The position numbers and the translations under genes are program-made. From contig NZ_JAAGLN010000039.1 of NCBI RefSeq assembly GCF_010548145.1, positions 1 to 41,988 of the forward strand: DNA of 41,988 nucleotides, written 5' to 3'. Origin of the DNA: Streptomyces sp. SID10853. Lineage in GTDB: Bacteria; Actinomycetota; Actinomycetes; Streptomycetales; Streptomycetaceae. The notes beneath the pieces are model-generated. The model did no database searches. It saw only the letters and a program-made list of their open reading frames with translations, and had not been told where the DNA came from. This document shows, piece after piece, positions 1 through 7,722 of the stretch. Numbering within the stretch: the stretch's first letter is position 1; the number at the start of each line of letters is the position of its first letter.

Positions 1-1026
1 CCCGGAACGGCCGGGGGCTCGGGGGCTGCTGGAACCGCTGGGGCCGGCGGGTCGGCCGGGGCGACAGGAGCGGTCGGGGCAGTCGGGCCGGCCGGGGCGC
101 GTAAACGGCGGTCCTCCCGGCGCGGGGCGGCGCCTCAGCCCGTCACGGTCGTCTTCTCGCACGGCTACTGCCTCAGCCAGGATTCCTGGCACTTCCAGCG
201 CGCGGCACTGCGCGGTGTCGTCCGTACCGTCCACTGGGACCAGCGCAGCCACGGCCGCTCGGAACGCGGCAGGGCGCAGGCCGACGGCGTACCGCTCACC
301 ATCGACCAGCTCGGCCGAGATCTGAAGGCGGTCATCGACGCCGCTGCGCCGGAAGGGCCTCTGGTGCTGGTGGGGCACTCGATGGGCGGCATGACGATGA
401 TGGCGCTCGGCGACCAGTTCCCCGACCTGGTCAGGGACCGCGTCGTGGGGGCCGCGTTCGTCGGCACCTCCTGCGGGAAGCTCGGAGAGGTCAGTTTCGG
501 GCTGCCGGTGGCGGGCGTGAACGCGGTCCGGCGTGTGCTCCCCGGCGTACTGAAGGCGCTCGGCTCCCAGACGGAGCTGGTGGAGCGGGGGCGGCGGGCC
601 ACGGCTGACCTGTTCGCGGGACTGGTCAAGCGGTACTCGTTCGGTTCGAAGGACGTCGACCCCGCTGTGGCCCGGTTCGCGGAGCGGCTGATCGAGGGGA
701 CGCCGATCGATGTGGTCGCGGAGTTCTATCCGGCCTTCACCGACCACGACAAGGCGGACGCGCTGGCTGCGGTCTTCGGTGAGGTGCCCGCGCTCGTTCT
801 GGCCGGTGAGAACGACCTGGTGACACCCAGCGCGCACAGTCAGATCATCGCCGATCTGCTGCGCGCGGCCGAACTGGTCATCGTTCCCGACGCCGGGCAT
901 CTGGTCATGCTCGAACATCCCGGGACCGTGACGGGCCGGCTGGCCGAGCTGCTGGCGAGGACGGGTGCACTGCCGGCAGACGCTAACGTTGGCCCGTATG
1001 GAAGCCCCGCACAGCCCGGCAGCTGA
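1..1026 (+). CDS. alpha/beta hydrolase, 5' end outside window
   Basis: This is the C-terminal 341 residues of an alpha/beta-hydrolase-fold protein; the reading frame is open from base 1, so the start lies upstream. After a Gly/Ala-rich stretch and a basic segment, a core beta strand leads into an S-H-G-Y turn (oxyanion region). The nucleophile elbow G-H-S-M-G-G follows, with Ser at visible residue 127. The acid is probably Asp272 (in AGENDLVTP) and the base His300 (in DAGH). The substrate cannot be deduced. The 3' end overlaps the start of tsaE by 29 bases in another frame, which suggests co-transcription. An internal ATG at 364 is not the start, because conserved fold elements precede it. 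Confidence 0.85.
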   Translation, partial: PGTAGGSGAAGTAGAGGSAGATGAVGAVGPAGARKRRSSRRGAAPQPVTVVFSHGYCLSQDSWHFQRAALRGVVRTVHWDQRSHGRSERGRAQADGVPLTIDQLGRDLKAVIDAAAPEGPLVLVGHSMGGMTMMALGDQFPDLVRDRVVGAAFVGTSCGKLGEVSFGLPVAGVNAVRRVLPGVLKALGSQTELVERGRRATADLFAGLVKRYSFGSKDVDPAVARFAERLIEGTPIDVVAEFYPAFTDHDKADALAAVFGEVPALVLAGENDLVTPSAHSQIIADLLRAAELVIVPDAGHLVMLEHPGTVTGRLAELLARTGALPADANVGPYGSPAQPGS

Positions 1027-1546
1027 CACGGCCGCCGCATTCGCCACCCGTCTGACCATCGACTCCCCCGACCATATGCAGGAGTTGGGCCGTCGCCTCG
1101 CCGTACTGCTGCGCCCCGGCGATCTCGTGATGCTCTCCGGTGAACTCGGCGCGGGCAAGACCACCCTCACGCGTGGCTTGGGCGAGGGCCTGGGCGTGCG
1201 CGGGGCGGTGACGTCCCCGACCTTCGTCATCGCCCGTGTCCATCCGCCGCTGGGCGCCGGTCCCGCACTGGTACACGTGGACGCGTACCGGCTGGGCGGC
1301 GGACTCGACGAGATGGAGGACCTCGACCTGGACGTCTCGCTGCCCGACTCGGTGATCGTGGTCGAGTGGGGGGACGGGAAGGTCGAGGACCTGTCGGACG
1401 ACCGGCTCCGGGTGGTCATCGAGCGTGGCGTGGGCGACACGGACGACGAACGCCGCGTGGTGACGGTCAGCGGGGTCGGGGCGCGCTGGGCGGAGGAAAC
1501 TCAGCGGGCGGGTCTCGACGGGCTCCGCGCGCTCGCGGAGGACTGA
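998..1546 (+). CDS. tsaE: TsaE, ATPase of tRNA t6A37 synthesis
   Basis: TsaE is the P-loop ATPase that works with TsaB and TsaD to form threonylcarbamoyladenosine at position 37 of ANN-decoding tRNAs in the cytoplasm. The 182-residue product has a Walker A loop GELGAGKTT (residues 48-56), the switch-like TSPTF (72-76), HVDAYRL (93-99) and VEWGD (122-126), all typical of the family. The ATG at 998 is preferred over the in-frame GTG at 965 because the family starts close to this point. It overlaps the hydrolase gene. The partner genes tsaB and tsaD lie 1.4 kb downstream on the same strand, separated by a short ORF and one minus-strand gene. Confidence 0.93.
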   Translation: MEAPHSPAADTAAAFATRLTIDSPDHMQELGRRLAVLLRPGDLVMLSGELGAGKTTLTRGLGEGLGVRGAVTSPTFVIARVHPPLGAGPALVHVDAYRLGGGLDEMEDLDLDVSLPDSVIVVEWGDGKVEDLSDDRLRVVIERGVGDTDDERRVVTVSGVGARWAEETQRAGLDGLRALAED

Positions 1547-1560
1547 GGGCCGGGGGCGCG

Positions 1561-1700
1561 GAAACGGGGGAGGGCCGAAACGGCGGGGGGAGCGCCGAAA
1601 CCGGTCGAAACGGGGGAGCGCCGAAACCGGCCGAAACGGGGGAGCGCCGAAACCGGCCGAAACGGGGGAGCGCCGAAACCGGCCGAAACCGGGGAGGCGG
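1561..1700. repeat. 26-bp tandem repeat downstream of tsaE
   Basis: Three identical 26-base copies, each beginning GAAACGGGGGAGCGCCGAAA, occupy 1607-1632, 1633-1658 and 1659-1684. Degenerate copies flank them (1561-1606 and 1685-1700). They fill most of the gap after tsaE. Each unit carries two GAAAC blocks. A 26-base period cannot keep one reading frame, so they are very unlikely to be coding. Confidence 0.9.
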
Positions 1701-1844
1701 GGAGGGCCGAGAGGCCGGAGGCGGGAGAAGGGCCGGGTGTCTTCCGGCCCGAGGGTTTCGCGCACGCATGCGGAGATTCACCCCGTACTTTCCGACAAGC
1801 CGTCGGCAAGGTGTTGCACAGATCCCACCGGGCGTGGTCACATG

Positions 1845-1876
1845 GATACTAAGACCTGGTTAGGTCTACCTAACCA
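1845..1876 (+). promoter_or_regulatory. -10-like GATACT and 20-bp perfect palindrome (iron-box-like)
   Basis: A perfect inverted repeat TGGTTAGGT-CT-ACCTAACCA covers 1857-1876, 21 bases before the start of a 54-residue ORF. It lies just after a -10-like GATACT (1845-1850), so it would cover the transcription start and +1 region, as repressor operators do. Its TTAGGT/ACCTAA half-sites resemble the DmdR/IdeR iron box of actinobacteria. However, the two hexamers are 2 bases apart here, against 7 in the usual 19-base box. An iron regulator is therefore one hypothesis and another dimeric repressor is equally possible. I see no good -35 hexamer. Confidence 0.6.
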
Positions 1877-1897
1877 TGCCTGACCGAGGAGGCAGCC

Positions 1898-2062
1898 ATG
1901 TCCGCATCGGAGACCGAAGCGCAGTCGCCGTCCCCCATGTCGATGCGCGATCTGCTCGCCTCCTGCGAGGCGGCGAACGCCGTGTCCACACCGCCACGCG
2001 CCCCCGAACCGGAGCCCGCCTCCGTCACCGGAGAGCCCGAGGAAGAGCGCGACGCCGCGTAA
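1898..2062 (+). CDS. small acidic hypothetical protein (54 aa)
   Basis: This 54-residue ORF begins MSASETEAQSPSPMSMRDLL and ends in an acidic Pro/Glu-rich tail. A strong Shine-Dalgarno sequence (GAGGAGG) lies 6 bases before the ATG. A short amphipathic stretch around residues 16-29 (MRDLLASCEAANAV) contains the single Cys. No signal peptide or membrane segment is visible, and the tail looks disordered. I do not recognise a family. Support for a real gene comes from the ribosome site, the upstream palindrome/-10 element and third-position GC typical of coding DNA here. The palindrome implies that it is repressible. Confidence 0.7.
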   Translation: MSASETEAQSPSPMSMRDLLASCEAANAVSTPPRAPEPEPASVTGEPEEERDAA

Positions 2063-2258
2063 TCCGTTCGGGTTAGAGGCCGACAGCAGTCGGCGGCGGG
2101 TGCAACGGGGCGAACGGGGAGCCGTGAGCTTGTACGGCAGGCCGCAGGCTTGTAACGGTCCGCCCCCTGAACCACCGCACGGGAAGCCCGCGGACCGTTT
2201 GCAGGGGCCTGTCGTCCGGTCCATACGAGCCGAGCAGGCGGCTGCGCGGACGACGTGG

Positions 2259-2825
2259 CTACGGCACCACGACGATCTTCGTGCCGTACGTCGCGAGCGG
2301 CCACATGGCGTTGCCGTCGGCGCGCTTCATCCGGATCCCGCCGGTCTTCTGTTCCGGGTCGGGGCTCGACATCGAGTTGTCCGTAGCAGCGCTGAACCCA
2401 ACGGTCACGCCATTGATGCTCGCGAAGCGAACCACGTGCTCGATCGGTACCCCGTCCGAGCCCACAGTGCTGCCCGTGCGCGACGTCACCTGGTACGACC
2501 CCGGCCGTGGGCTGACCGCGCTCGGCATGACCTCGAAAGTCCGTACGCCGGTACCGGTGTCGCTCACCAGCCACACCCGCTTCGCGCTGAGCGAGTACAC
2601 GACGCGGGAGCCGGAGCCCGAGTTCGGTGGCACCGCGTGACTGTTCTGCTTTCCCGGCTTCGTCGGAGTGCCGGACGGGTTGGCCGGGGAGGACGCCGAG
2701 GACGAGGGCTTGGGGGACGAGAGATCGGCGGGGGCATTCGCCGACGCCTGGTAGGCGAGGAAGCCGACCACGGCAAGAGCTGCCCCGGTGAGCCCGGCCA
2801 CGATTCCCGAGCTGCTCCTTGACAC
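2259..2825 (-). CDS. membrane-anchored YkuD (L,D-transpeptidase)-like protein lacking the catalytic Cys
   Basis: The 188-residue product starts at GTG 2825 with a GGGAG ribosome site 6 bases upstream. Residues 7-29 form a single hydrophobic signal/anchor segment, followed by a Ser/Pro-rich linker (residues 35-72) and an extracytoplasmic domain. From RVVYSLSAKRVWLV (74-87) to MKRADGNAMW (166-175) and GTKIVVV (181-187) the pattern resembles a YkuD domain, which crosslinks peptidoglycan. In active enzymes the nucleophile lies in an S-x-G-C-(I/V)-R motif. Here the aligned segment reads T-G-G-I-R, so Gly163 replaces Cys, and no HG/SH pair precedes it. It is probably a non-catalytic relative, perhaps binding the cell wall. 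Assignment to YkuD is by motif resemblance only. It is transcribed divergently from tsaB. Confidence 0.6.
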   Translation of the reverse strand: MSRSSSGIVAGLTGAALAVVGFLAYQASANAPADLSSPKPSSSASSPANPSGTPTKPGKQNSHAVPPNSGSGSRVVYSLSAKRVWLVSDTGTGVRTFEVMPSAVSPRPGSYQVTSRTGSTVGSDGVPIEHVVRFASINGVTVGFSAATDNSMSSPDPEQKTGGIRMKRADGNAMWPLATYGTKIVVVP

Positions 2826-2919
2826 CTGAGGCTCCCATTTCTCGTACGTACGAATTCCCGGTGACGTTAGCAGCAGCGGGCTGACGGGACGGGGCGCCGT
2901 GCCCCCGTCGCGGGAGCCG

Positions 2920-2934
2920 TAGGCTGTTTGTGTG
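2920..2934 (+). promoter_or_regulatory. -10 element implying a leaderless tsaB transcript
   Basis: TAGGCT (2920-2925) fits the TAnnnT consensus of the main Streptomyces sigma factor and ends 6 bases before the GTG start of tsaB. No Shine-Dalgarno sequence is present, so transcription probably begins at or next to the start codon. The -35 is not obvious. Confidence 0.45.
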
Positions 2935-3693
2935 CTCCTGCTCGCCGTTGATACCGCCACGCCCGCCGTCACCGCTGCCCTCCACGACGGAACATCCGTG
3001 GTCGCCGAGTCCAGTCGGACCGACGCCCGCCGTCATGGGGAACTGCTGCTGCCCGCCGTCGACCATGTCCTCGCCGAAGCCGGGCTGAAACTGGACGCCG
3101 TCACGGGCATCGTCGTCGGCGTCGGGCCGGGACCCTACACCGGGCTGCGCGTCGGGCTGGTGACGGCCGCCACGTTCGGTTCCGTGCTGGGCGTACCCGT
3201 CTACGGGCTGTGCACGCTGGACGGCCTCGCCTACGCGTCCGGGCTCGACGGCCCCTTCGTCGTCGCGACCGACGCACGGCGCAAGGAGGTCTACTGGGCG
3301 CGGTACGACGGATTCCGTACCCGGCTGGACGAGCCCGTCGTGGACCGGCCCGCGGACATCGCCGAACAGGTCGCGGGACTGCCCGCGGTGGGGGCTGGAG
3401 CCCTGCTCTATCCCGACACCTTCCCCGACGCGCGAGCTCCGGAAAACGTATCGGCTGGAGCCCTCGCGGCACTGGCGGCCGAGAAGCTGGCGGGGGGAAA
3501 CAGCGACGGCAGGATTGGTGCGGGCGGAATGGGTACCGACGGGATCGATGCTGACGAGGGGGGTGCCGACCGGGCCCGGGCGGAGCGGGGCGATGTGGTG
3601 GTCGCTGACGGTTTCCTGCCGGTCACACCGCTCTATCTGCGACGCCCCGACGCCCAGGTGCCCAAGAACTACAAGGTGGTCACCCCGCAGTGA
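2932..3693 (+). CDS. tsaB: TsaB, t6A synthesis scaffold subunit
   Basis: TsaB is the inactive ASKHA-fold paralogue of TsaD; it dimerises with TsaD and recruits TsaE for tRNA t6A37 synthesis. The 253-residue protein opens with the family's AVDTATPAVT (residues 5-14) and carries VGPGPYTGLRVG (64-75). A low-complexity Gly/Asp/Ala-rich insert (about residues 188-222) interrupts the C-terminal part. The GTG at 2932 is the only start compatible with the N-terminal strand. Its stop codon overlaps the rimI start (GTGA, 4 bases), so tsaB-rimI-tsaD-5304 form one translationally coupled operon. Confidence 0.93.
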   Translation: MLLLAVDTATPAVTAALHDGTSVVAESSRTDARRHGELLLPAVDHVLAEAGLKLDAVTGIVVGVGPGPYTGLRVGLVTAATFGSVLGVPVYGLCTLDGLAYASGLDGPFVVATDARRKEVYWARYDGFRTRLDEPVVDRPADIAEQVAGLPAVGAGALLYPDTFPDARAPENVSAGALAALAAEKLAGGNSDGRIGAGGMGTDGIDADEGGADRARAERGDVVVADGFLPVTPLYLRRPDAQVPKNYKVVTPQ

Positions 3694-4190
3694 CAGCCGT
3701 ACTGCGTGAGATGCGCTGGTGGGACATTGCCCCGGTGCTGGAGCTCGAACACGAACTGTTTCCCGATGATGCCTGGTCCGAGGGCATGTTCTGGTCCGAA
3801 CTGGCCCACGCGCGTGGCGCCGACGCGACCCGCCGGTACGTGGTCGCGGAGACGGCCGACCGGATCGTCGGCTACGCCGGGCTCTCGGCTGTCGGCGGCA
3901 TGGGCGACGTACAGACGATCGCCTCGGCCAGAGACCAGTGGGGGACCGGGCTCGGCGCCGAGCTGCTCAGCGATCTCCTCAAACACGCCACCGCCTTCGA
4001 GTGCGCCGAGATCCTTCTCGAAGTGCGGGTCGACAACATCCGTGCCCAGAAACTCTACGAACGCTTCGGCTTCGAGCCCATCGGCTTCCGCCGGGGCTAT
4101 TACCAGCCGGGCAATGTGGACGCGCTCGTCATGCGCCTCGAACTGCGCCCGGAAATGGGCCTCGCACAAGGAACAGAGATCCATGGCTGA
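3690..4190 (+). CDS. rimI: RimI, ribosomal protein-type N-acetyltransferase
   Basis: A 166-residue GNAT-fold acetyltransferase of the RimI family, which acetylates N-terminal amines of proteins such as ribosomal S18 using acetyl-CoA. Seen in the sequence: [22 protein letters not shown] at the N-terminus, the acetyl-CoA strand and loop [12 protein letters not shown] (about 82-93; the consensus is R/Q-x-x-G-x-G/A), and the C-terminal motif [20 protein letters not shown]. The gene uses GTG overlapping the tsaB stop and ends 8 bases inside tsaD. Bacterial rimI is commonly embedded between tsaB and tsaD, which supports the call. The acetylation target in this organism is inferred. Confidence 0.92.
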   Translation: MTAVLREMRWWDIAPVLELEHELFPDDAWSEGMFWSELAHARGADATRRYVVAETADRIVGYAGLSAVGGMGDVQTIASARDQWGTGLGAELLSDLLKHATAFECAEILLEVRVDNIRAQKLYERFGFEPIGFRRGYYQPGNVDALVMRLELRPEMGLAQGTEIHG

Positions 4191-5307
4191 CGAACCTCTC
4201 GTACTCGGTATCGAGACCTCCTGCGACGAAACGGGGGTCGGGATCGTCCGTGGCACGACGCTGCTCGCGGACGCTGTCGCATCGAGCGTCGACACGCATG
4301 CCCGCTTCGGCGGGGTCGTGCCCGAAATCGCTTCGCGGGCGCACCTGGAGGCGATGGTCCCGACCATCGAGCGTGCGCTGAAGGACGCCGGGGTGTCTGC
4401 GAGGGACCTTGACGGCATCGCTGTGACGGCGGGGCCCGGCCTCGCGGGGGCGCTGCTGGTCGGTGTATCCGCGGCGAAGGCGTACGCATACGCGCTGGGC
4501 AAACCGCTGTATGGCGTCAACCATCTGGCCTCCCACATCTGTGTGGACCAGCTGGAGCACGGGCCGCTGCCCGAGCCGACCATGGCGTTGCTCGTGTCGG
4601 GCGGTCATTCCTCACTGTTGCTGGCGCCCGACATCACTTCGGATGTCCGGCCCCTGGGCGCGACGATCGACGACGCGGCCGGTGAAGCCTTCGACAAGAT
4701 CGCGCGGGTGTTGGACCTCGGCTTCCCGGGCGGTCCGGTCATCGACCGGCTGGCCCGGGAGGGCGACCCCAAGGCGATTGCCTTCCCGCGCGGACTGACC
4801 GGGTCGCGTGATGCCCCGTACGACTTCTCGTTCTCCGGGCTCAAGACGTCTGTGGCGCGCTGGGTCGAGGCGAAGCGGGCGGCGGGCGAGGAGCTTCCGA
4901 TAAGGGATGTGGCGGCGTCCTTCCAGGAGGCGGTCGTCGATGTACTCACGCGTAAGGCGGTCCGCGCTTGTAAGGACGAGGGCGTCGACCACCTGATGAT
5001 CGGCGGTGGCGTCGCCGCCAACTCCAGGCTGCGCGCACTCGCCCAGGAGCGGTGTGAGCGGGCCGGTATCCGGTTGCGGGTGCCGCGCCCCGGGCTGTGT
5101 ACGGACAATGGTGCGATGGTTGCGGCGCTCGGTGCGGAGATGGTGGCGCGCAACAGGGCGTCATCGGACTGGGACCTGTCTGCCGACTCCTCCTTGCCGG
5201 TGACGGACCCGCATGTGCCTGGGGCGGCCCGGGGCAACGGGGCAGGCGGCCCCGCACATGATCATGATCATGTCCACGAAATCAGTAAGGACAACCTCTA
5301 CTCATGA
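4183..5307 (+). CDS. tsaD: TsaD, tRNA N6-threonylcarbamoyladenosine transferase
   Basis: TsaD transfers the threonylcarbamoyl group from TC-AMP to A37 of tRNA, using a bound metal ion. The 374-residue protein begins [20 protein letters not shown], the standard family opening. The metal ligands His114 and His118 lie in NHLASH, followed by [19 protein letters not shown] and the late [11 protein letters not shown] motif. The ATG at 4183 overlaps the rimI end by 8 bases; longer in-frame extensions upstream lie inside rimI and are rejected. The C-terminus has a short His/Asp-rich run (HDHDHVHE) before KDNLYS. The stop codon overlaps the next gene (ATGA). Confidence 0.96.
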   Translation: MADEPLVLGIETSCDETGVGIVRGTTLLADAVASSVDTHARFGGVVPEIASRAHLEAMVPTIERALKDAGVSARDLDGIAVTAGPGLAGALLVGVSAAKAYAYALGKPLYGVNHLASHICVDQLEHGPLPEPTMALLVSGGHSSLLLAPDITSDVRPLGATIDDAAGEAFDKIARVLDLGFPGGPVIDRLAREGDPKAIAFPRGLTGSRDAPYDFSFSGLKTSVARWVEAKRAAGEELPIRDVAASFQEAVVDVLTRKAVRACKDEGVDHLMIGGGVAANSRLRALAQERCERAGIRLRVPRPGLCTDNGAMVAALGAEMVARNRASSDWDLSADSSLPVTDPHVPGAARGNGAGGPAHDHDHVHEISKDNLYS

Positions 5308-5591
5308 CCGTCGCGCTGATGTGGGAGGCCCGCGCGACTGATGGCAGGGGCGCCGAACTGCTGGACTGGGTGCGGCAGCAGTCACAGGCACCGGCTCTCA
5401 GAGTGGGAGCGGGTGGAACGAGGGGGCCGCTGCACCGTGAGTTTCTGCGTGCTCCTCAGGACCGGGTACTGGTCCTCACCTGGTGGGACGCGCCTTACGA
5501 TGCGGAGCTCCCCGAACTCCCGGAACCCGACGTCGGCTTGATCACCCGCGCGGTCCACCGTTGGCGCTTTGAATCAGTCGGGGTGGAGTAG
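5304..5591 (+). CDS. conserved-type hypothetical protein (95 aa)
   Basis: This 95-residue protein is coupled to tsaD by a 4-base ATGA overlap and so belongs to the t6A operon. It has alternating strand and helix segments: [11 protein letters not shown], then a helix [11 protein letters not shown], the strand [12 protein letters not shown], and an end [16 protein letters not shown]. This order is compatible with a small ferredoxin-like (dimeric alpha/beta barrel) fold, but I do not recognise a family. Its sharing of the operon does not by itself show a role in tRNA modification. Confidence 0.8.
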   Translation: MTVALMWEARATDGRGAELLDWVRQQSQAPALRVGAGGTRGPLHREFLRAPQDRVLVLTWWDAPYDAELPELPEPDVGLITRAVHRWRFESVGVE

Positions 5592-5702
5592 GCCCGCTGT
5601 GGCTGTGGCTGTGGCTGTGCCTGTGCCTGTGGCTTGGATCTGTCGGCTGTCGCTGTTGCCACAGTGGGCCGGTTGTCGGTGTCAGTTGCCCTGTCGCCTT
5701 TG

Positions 5703-7433
5703 TTATTCGGCGTAGTTTCGCGGCGTATTGAGGTAGATATGGCCGGTCGGGCTGACCCAGGTGGTGATTCCGGTGACCGGGTCCCGTGTGACAGTCCAGT
5801 TGCCGCGGTGCTTCATCAAGTGGTGGCGACGGCAGATCGGGATGAGGTTCTCCGGCACTGTCTTACCGCCCGACTCGGGATGGTCGTGATCGAACTCCTG
5901 GATGTGGTCGAGGTCGCATCGCTGCGCGGGCATGCGGCAGGAGGGGAAGGCACACTGCTGGTCCCGGGCGACGACATGGCGTTCGGCTTCGGCGGTGGGG
6001 CGGTAGGTGGTGGGGTCGGTCTTGATGAGCAACCCTGTTTTCGGGTGAGTGATCAGGCGGCGCCAGATCGTTCCCTCGGCGAAGGCGATCGTGCGGGCCT
6101 GCAGGGCGGTGATGGGGCCGTAGCCCTTCAGCTCTGCCGGGTTTTCGCTCGCACCGACCAGTACGTCGAGGGGGACGGTGACGTGCACGAGTGCGGTGGC
6201 GGCGGGAGGCCGACCGGAGAGCCCTGCGGGTGTCTCGGCTTCCGCGGGCTTCTTGGAACTGCCCAGCAGAACCGGCCGGTTGAGAATGAGATCAGCCAGG
6301 GCGTCCACTCGGCGCTGACTGAGGGTGCGCTCGTCCGCGACGAGCGTCGTGGCATGGGCGTCGACTGCCTGGTCGAAGCGCGCTCCGAGTTCTGCCGGCA
6401 CCGTGGCGCCCCATGTGATCATGCCGTCATCCTGCGGATAACGAACGATCTCCCGCTCTTTCGTCCGCAGTTCCAGTCGGCGCTGGTAGCCCTCGGGATC
6501 TGCCTTGATCACTTGTCGGCGCAGCGCTCGGGAACTCTGGCCGGTGGCCTGAGTGGGCATCCTCGTCGCCATGGCTGACTCAACTCGGGCTGCCGCCTCG
6601 GGTTCCAGGACCCGGCAGGCGTTGGCCAGGTTCCTGGCCTGCATGTAGCAGATTTCTCCGCCTTCGAGCAGACCGAGCGTGTTGGCGTACTGACCGGCCA
6701 GTTCCTTGGCGATCTGCAGGCGCTCGGTGGCGGTCGCGTTACTGATACGCAGCGCGCACGCCACCTCTTCGGCCGCGTAGTCCCCTTGGTTCAGGAGTTG
6801 CGTGTCGACGTCGCTGTCGCTGTGGCTGGAAGGCAGTGCGGTCTCGGCATGCGTGGCGATGTCCGCCAGCAGATGGACCTGCCGGGCAGCGAACCATGCT
6901 GCGTGTCGCTCCAGGACGGCCAGAGCATCGATACGTCCGCGTGGCGACAGCTTCTTCGATTCCAGGGCACCGAGGAGCGCTGCGGTCTGGGCTGACGGAG
7001 TTGTCTCCCGTAGGTGGGCGGCCCAGTCGTCGGCTGTCTGAGGGGCCGCTGTGTGAGGGTCGGCTGGCTTCGGTGGAGCTGATGATGTTGGGGAGGTTGG
7101 GGGAGTTGAGGGAACTGGTGGATCAGGTTGGGCTTCGGGTACATCGGGCAGTGGGAGCTGGGAACTTTTATCCAGTCCGTCCAGTCCGTCCAGTCCGTCC
7201 AGTCCGTCCAGTCCGTCCGGTTCACTGGGCTCGTCCGGTCCGGCCGACATACCAAGTGGGCCTGTTGAAGCGGTTGGTTCGGGCTTTGCCCTGTCCAGTA
7301 CCGCAGTCTGGCTTGCGTGTGCCGACCGAGCGGACTCGATCCGCGCCGTCTGGACGGTCCGTGTTGCGTGGACGGGCCGAATTGACCGGCTGGTCCTTGC
7401 CATTCGGTTCGTCTGATCCGTCTGGATGGTCAT
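5703..7433 (-). CDS. DUF222 / HNH endonuclease domain protein (13E12-repeat type)
   Basis: A 576-residue protein of the DUF222-HNH class that is abundant in actinobacteria, often in many copies and of unknown role. Residues 1-140 are low-complexity, including five GLD repeats encoded by 9-bp tandem units. A helical DUF222 region follows (about 150-420). The C-terminal HNH finger (about 490-545) shows C-x4-C, the core LDHIQEFDH, then NLIPICRRHHLMKH with Cys and His ligands. The ATG at 7433 is chosen because GGGGG lies about 9 bases upstream. Sampled stretches are nearer 60% G+C, well below the neighbouring genes, which points to horizontal acquisition. Nuclease activity is inferred from the intact HNH core only. 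Confidence 0.85.
   Translation of the reverse strand: MTIQTDQTNRMARTSRSIRPVHATRTVQTARIESARSAHASQTAVLDRAKPEPTASTGPLGMSAGPDEPSEPDGLDGLDGLDGLDGLDKSSQLPLPDVPEAQPDPPVPSTPPTSPTSSAPPKPADPHTAAPQTADDWAAHLRETTPSAQTAALLGALESKKLSPRGRIDALAVLERHAAWFAARQVHLLADIATHAETALPSSHSDSDVDTQLLNQGDYAAEEVACALRISNATATERLQIAKELAGQYANTLGLLEGGEICYMQARNLANACRVLEPEAAARVESAMATRMPTQATGQSSRALRRQVIKADPEGYQRRLELRTKEREIVRYPQDDGMITWGATVPAELGARFDQAVDAHATTLVADERTLSQRRVDALADLILNRPVLLGSSKKPAEAETPAGLSGRPPAATALVHVTVPLDVLVGASENPAELKGYGPITALQARTIAFAEGTIWRRLITHPKTGLLIKTDPTTYRPTAEAERHVVARDQQCAFPSCRMPAQRCDLDHIQEFDHDHPESGGKTVPENLIPICRRHHLMKHRGNWTVTRDPVTGITTWVSPTGHIYLNTPRNYAE
7171..7215 (-). repeat. five perfect 9-bp repeats inside the DUF222-HNH gene
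   Basis: TCCAGTCCG (plus strand) is repeated five times without a mismatch. On the coding strand each unit encodes Gly-Leu-Asp in the N-terminal low-complexity region. The period is a multiple of three, so copy-number change would leave the frame intact. Confidence 0.95.
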
Positions 7434-7722
7434 GGCCCACACCCCCGTGATTGGCCTCAACTCTCGCCACCTCTTGGGCGAGTCACACTCCTATCGTTGC
7501 TCACTCTCCGTAGTAATGCCAGGTCGTGATGTGCTTTCACTCATTTGAATGGCAGATCCGGAACGTGGAACTCAACATCTCGACCCTCAGCCGCCCTGTG
7601 AGAGAGGCACGATGCCAGGAGGCAGGATGCCAGACAGTTCTGTCGCTCTTGTCGGCCTGTGAGGCCCGGGGACGCGCTGGACGAGACAGCGTTGGGACCG
7701 ACGTGCTTTACGCTGTGGCGCC
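7434..7722. other. divergent intergenic region, A+T-richer
   Basis: This region between the DUF222-HNH gene and the nucleotidyltransferase holds no credible ORF. It is visibly richer in A/T than its surroundings. A duplicated segment (GATGCCAG at about 7610 and again at 7627) is present. A TACGCT (7709-7714) 8 bases before the ATG at 7723 could be a -10 for a leaderless start of the next gene; no Shine-Dalgarno sequence is seen there. Confidence 0.5.

Noticed and set aside
1561..1700. CRISPR array
   Set aside because: Copies are directly contiguous without unique spacers, and no cas genes are present.
1366..1863. plus-strand ORF through the 26-bp repeats
   Set aside because: Starts inside tsaE in another frame and translates as Gly/Arg repeats.
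2100..2822. plus-strand ORF opposite the YkuD-like gene
   Set aside because: Arg-rich translation without features; the minus-strand frame has a membrane segment and domain pattern.
5634..6578. plus-strand ORF opposite the DUF222-HNH gene
   Set aside because: No ribosome site or domain; the minus-strand HNH protein has clear motifs.
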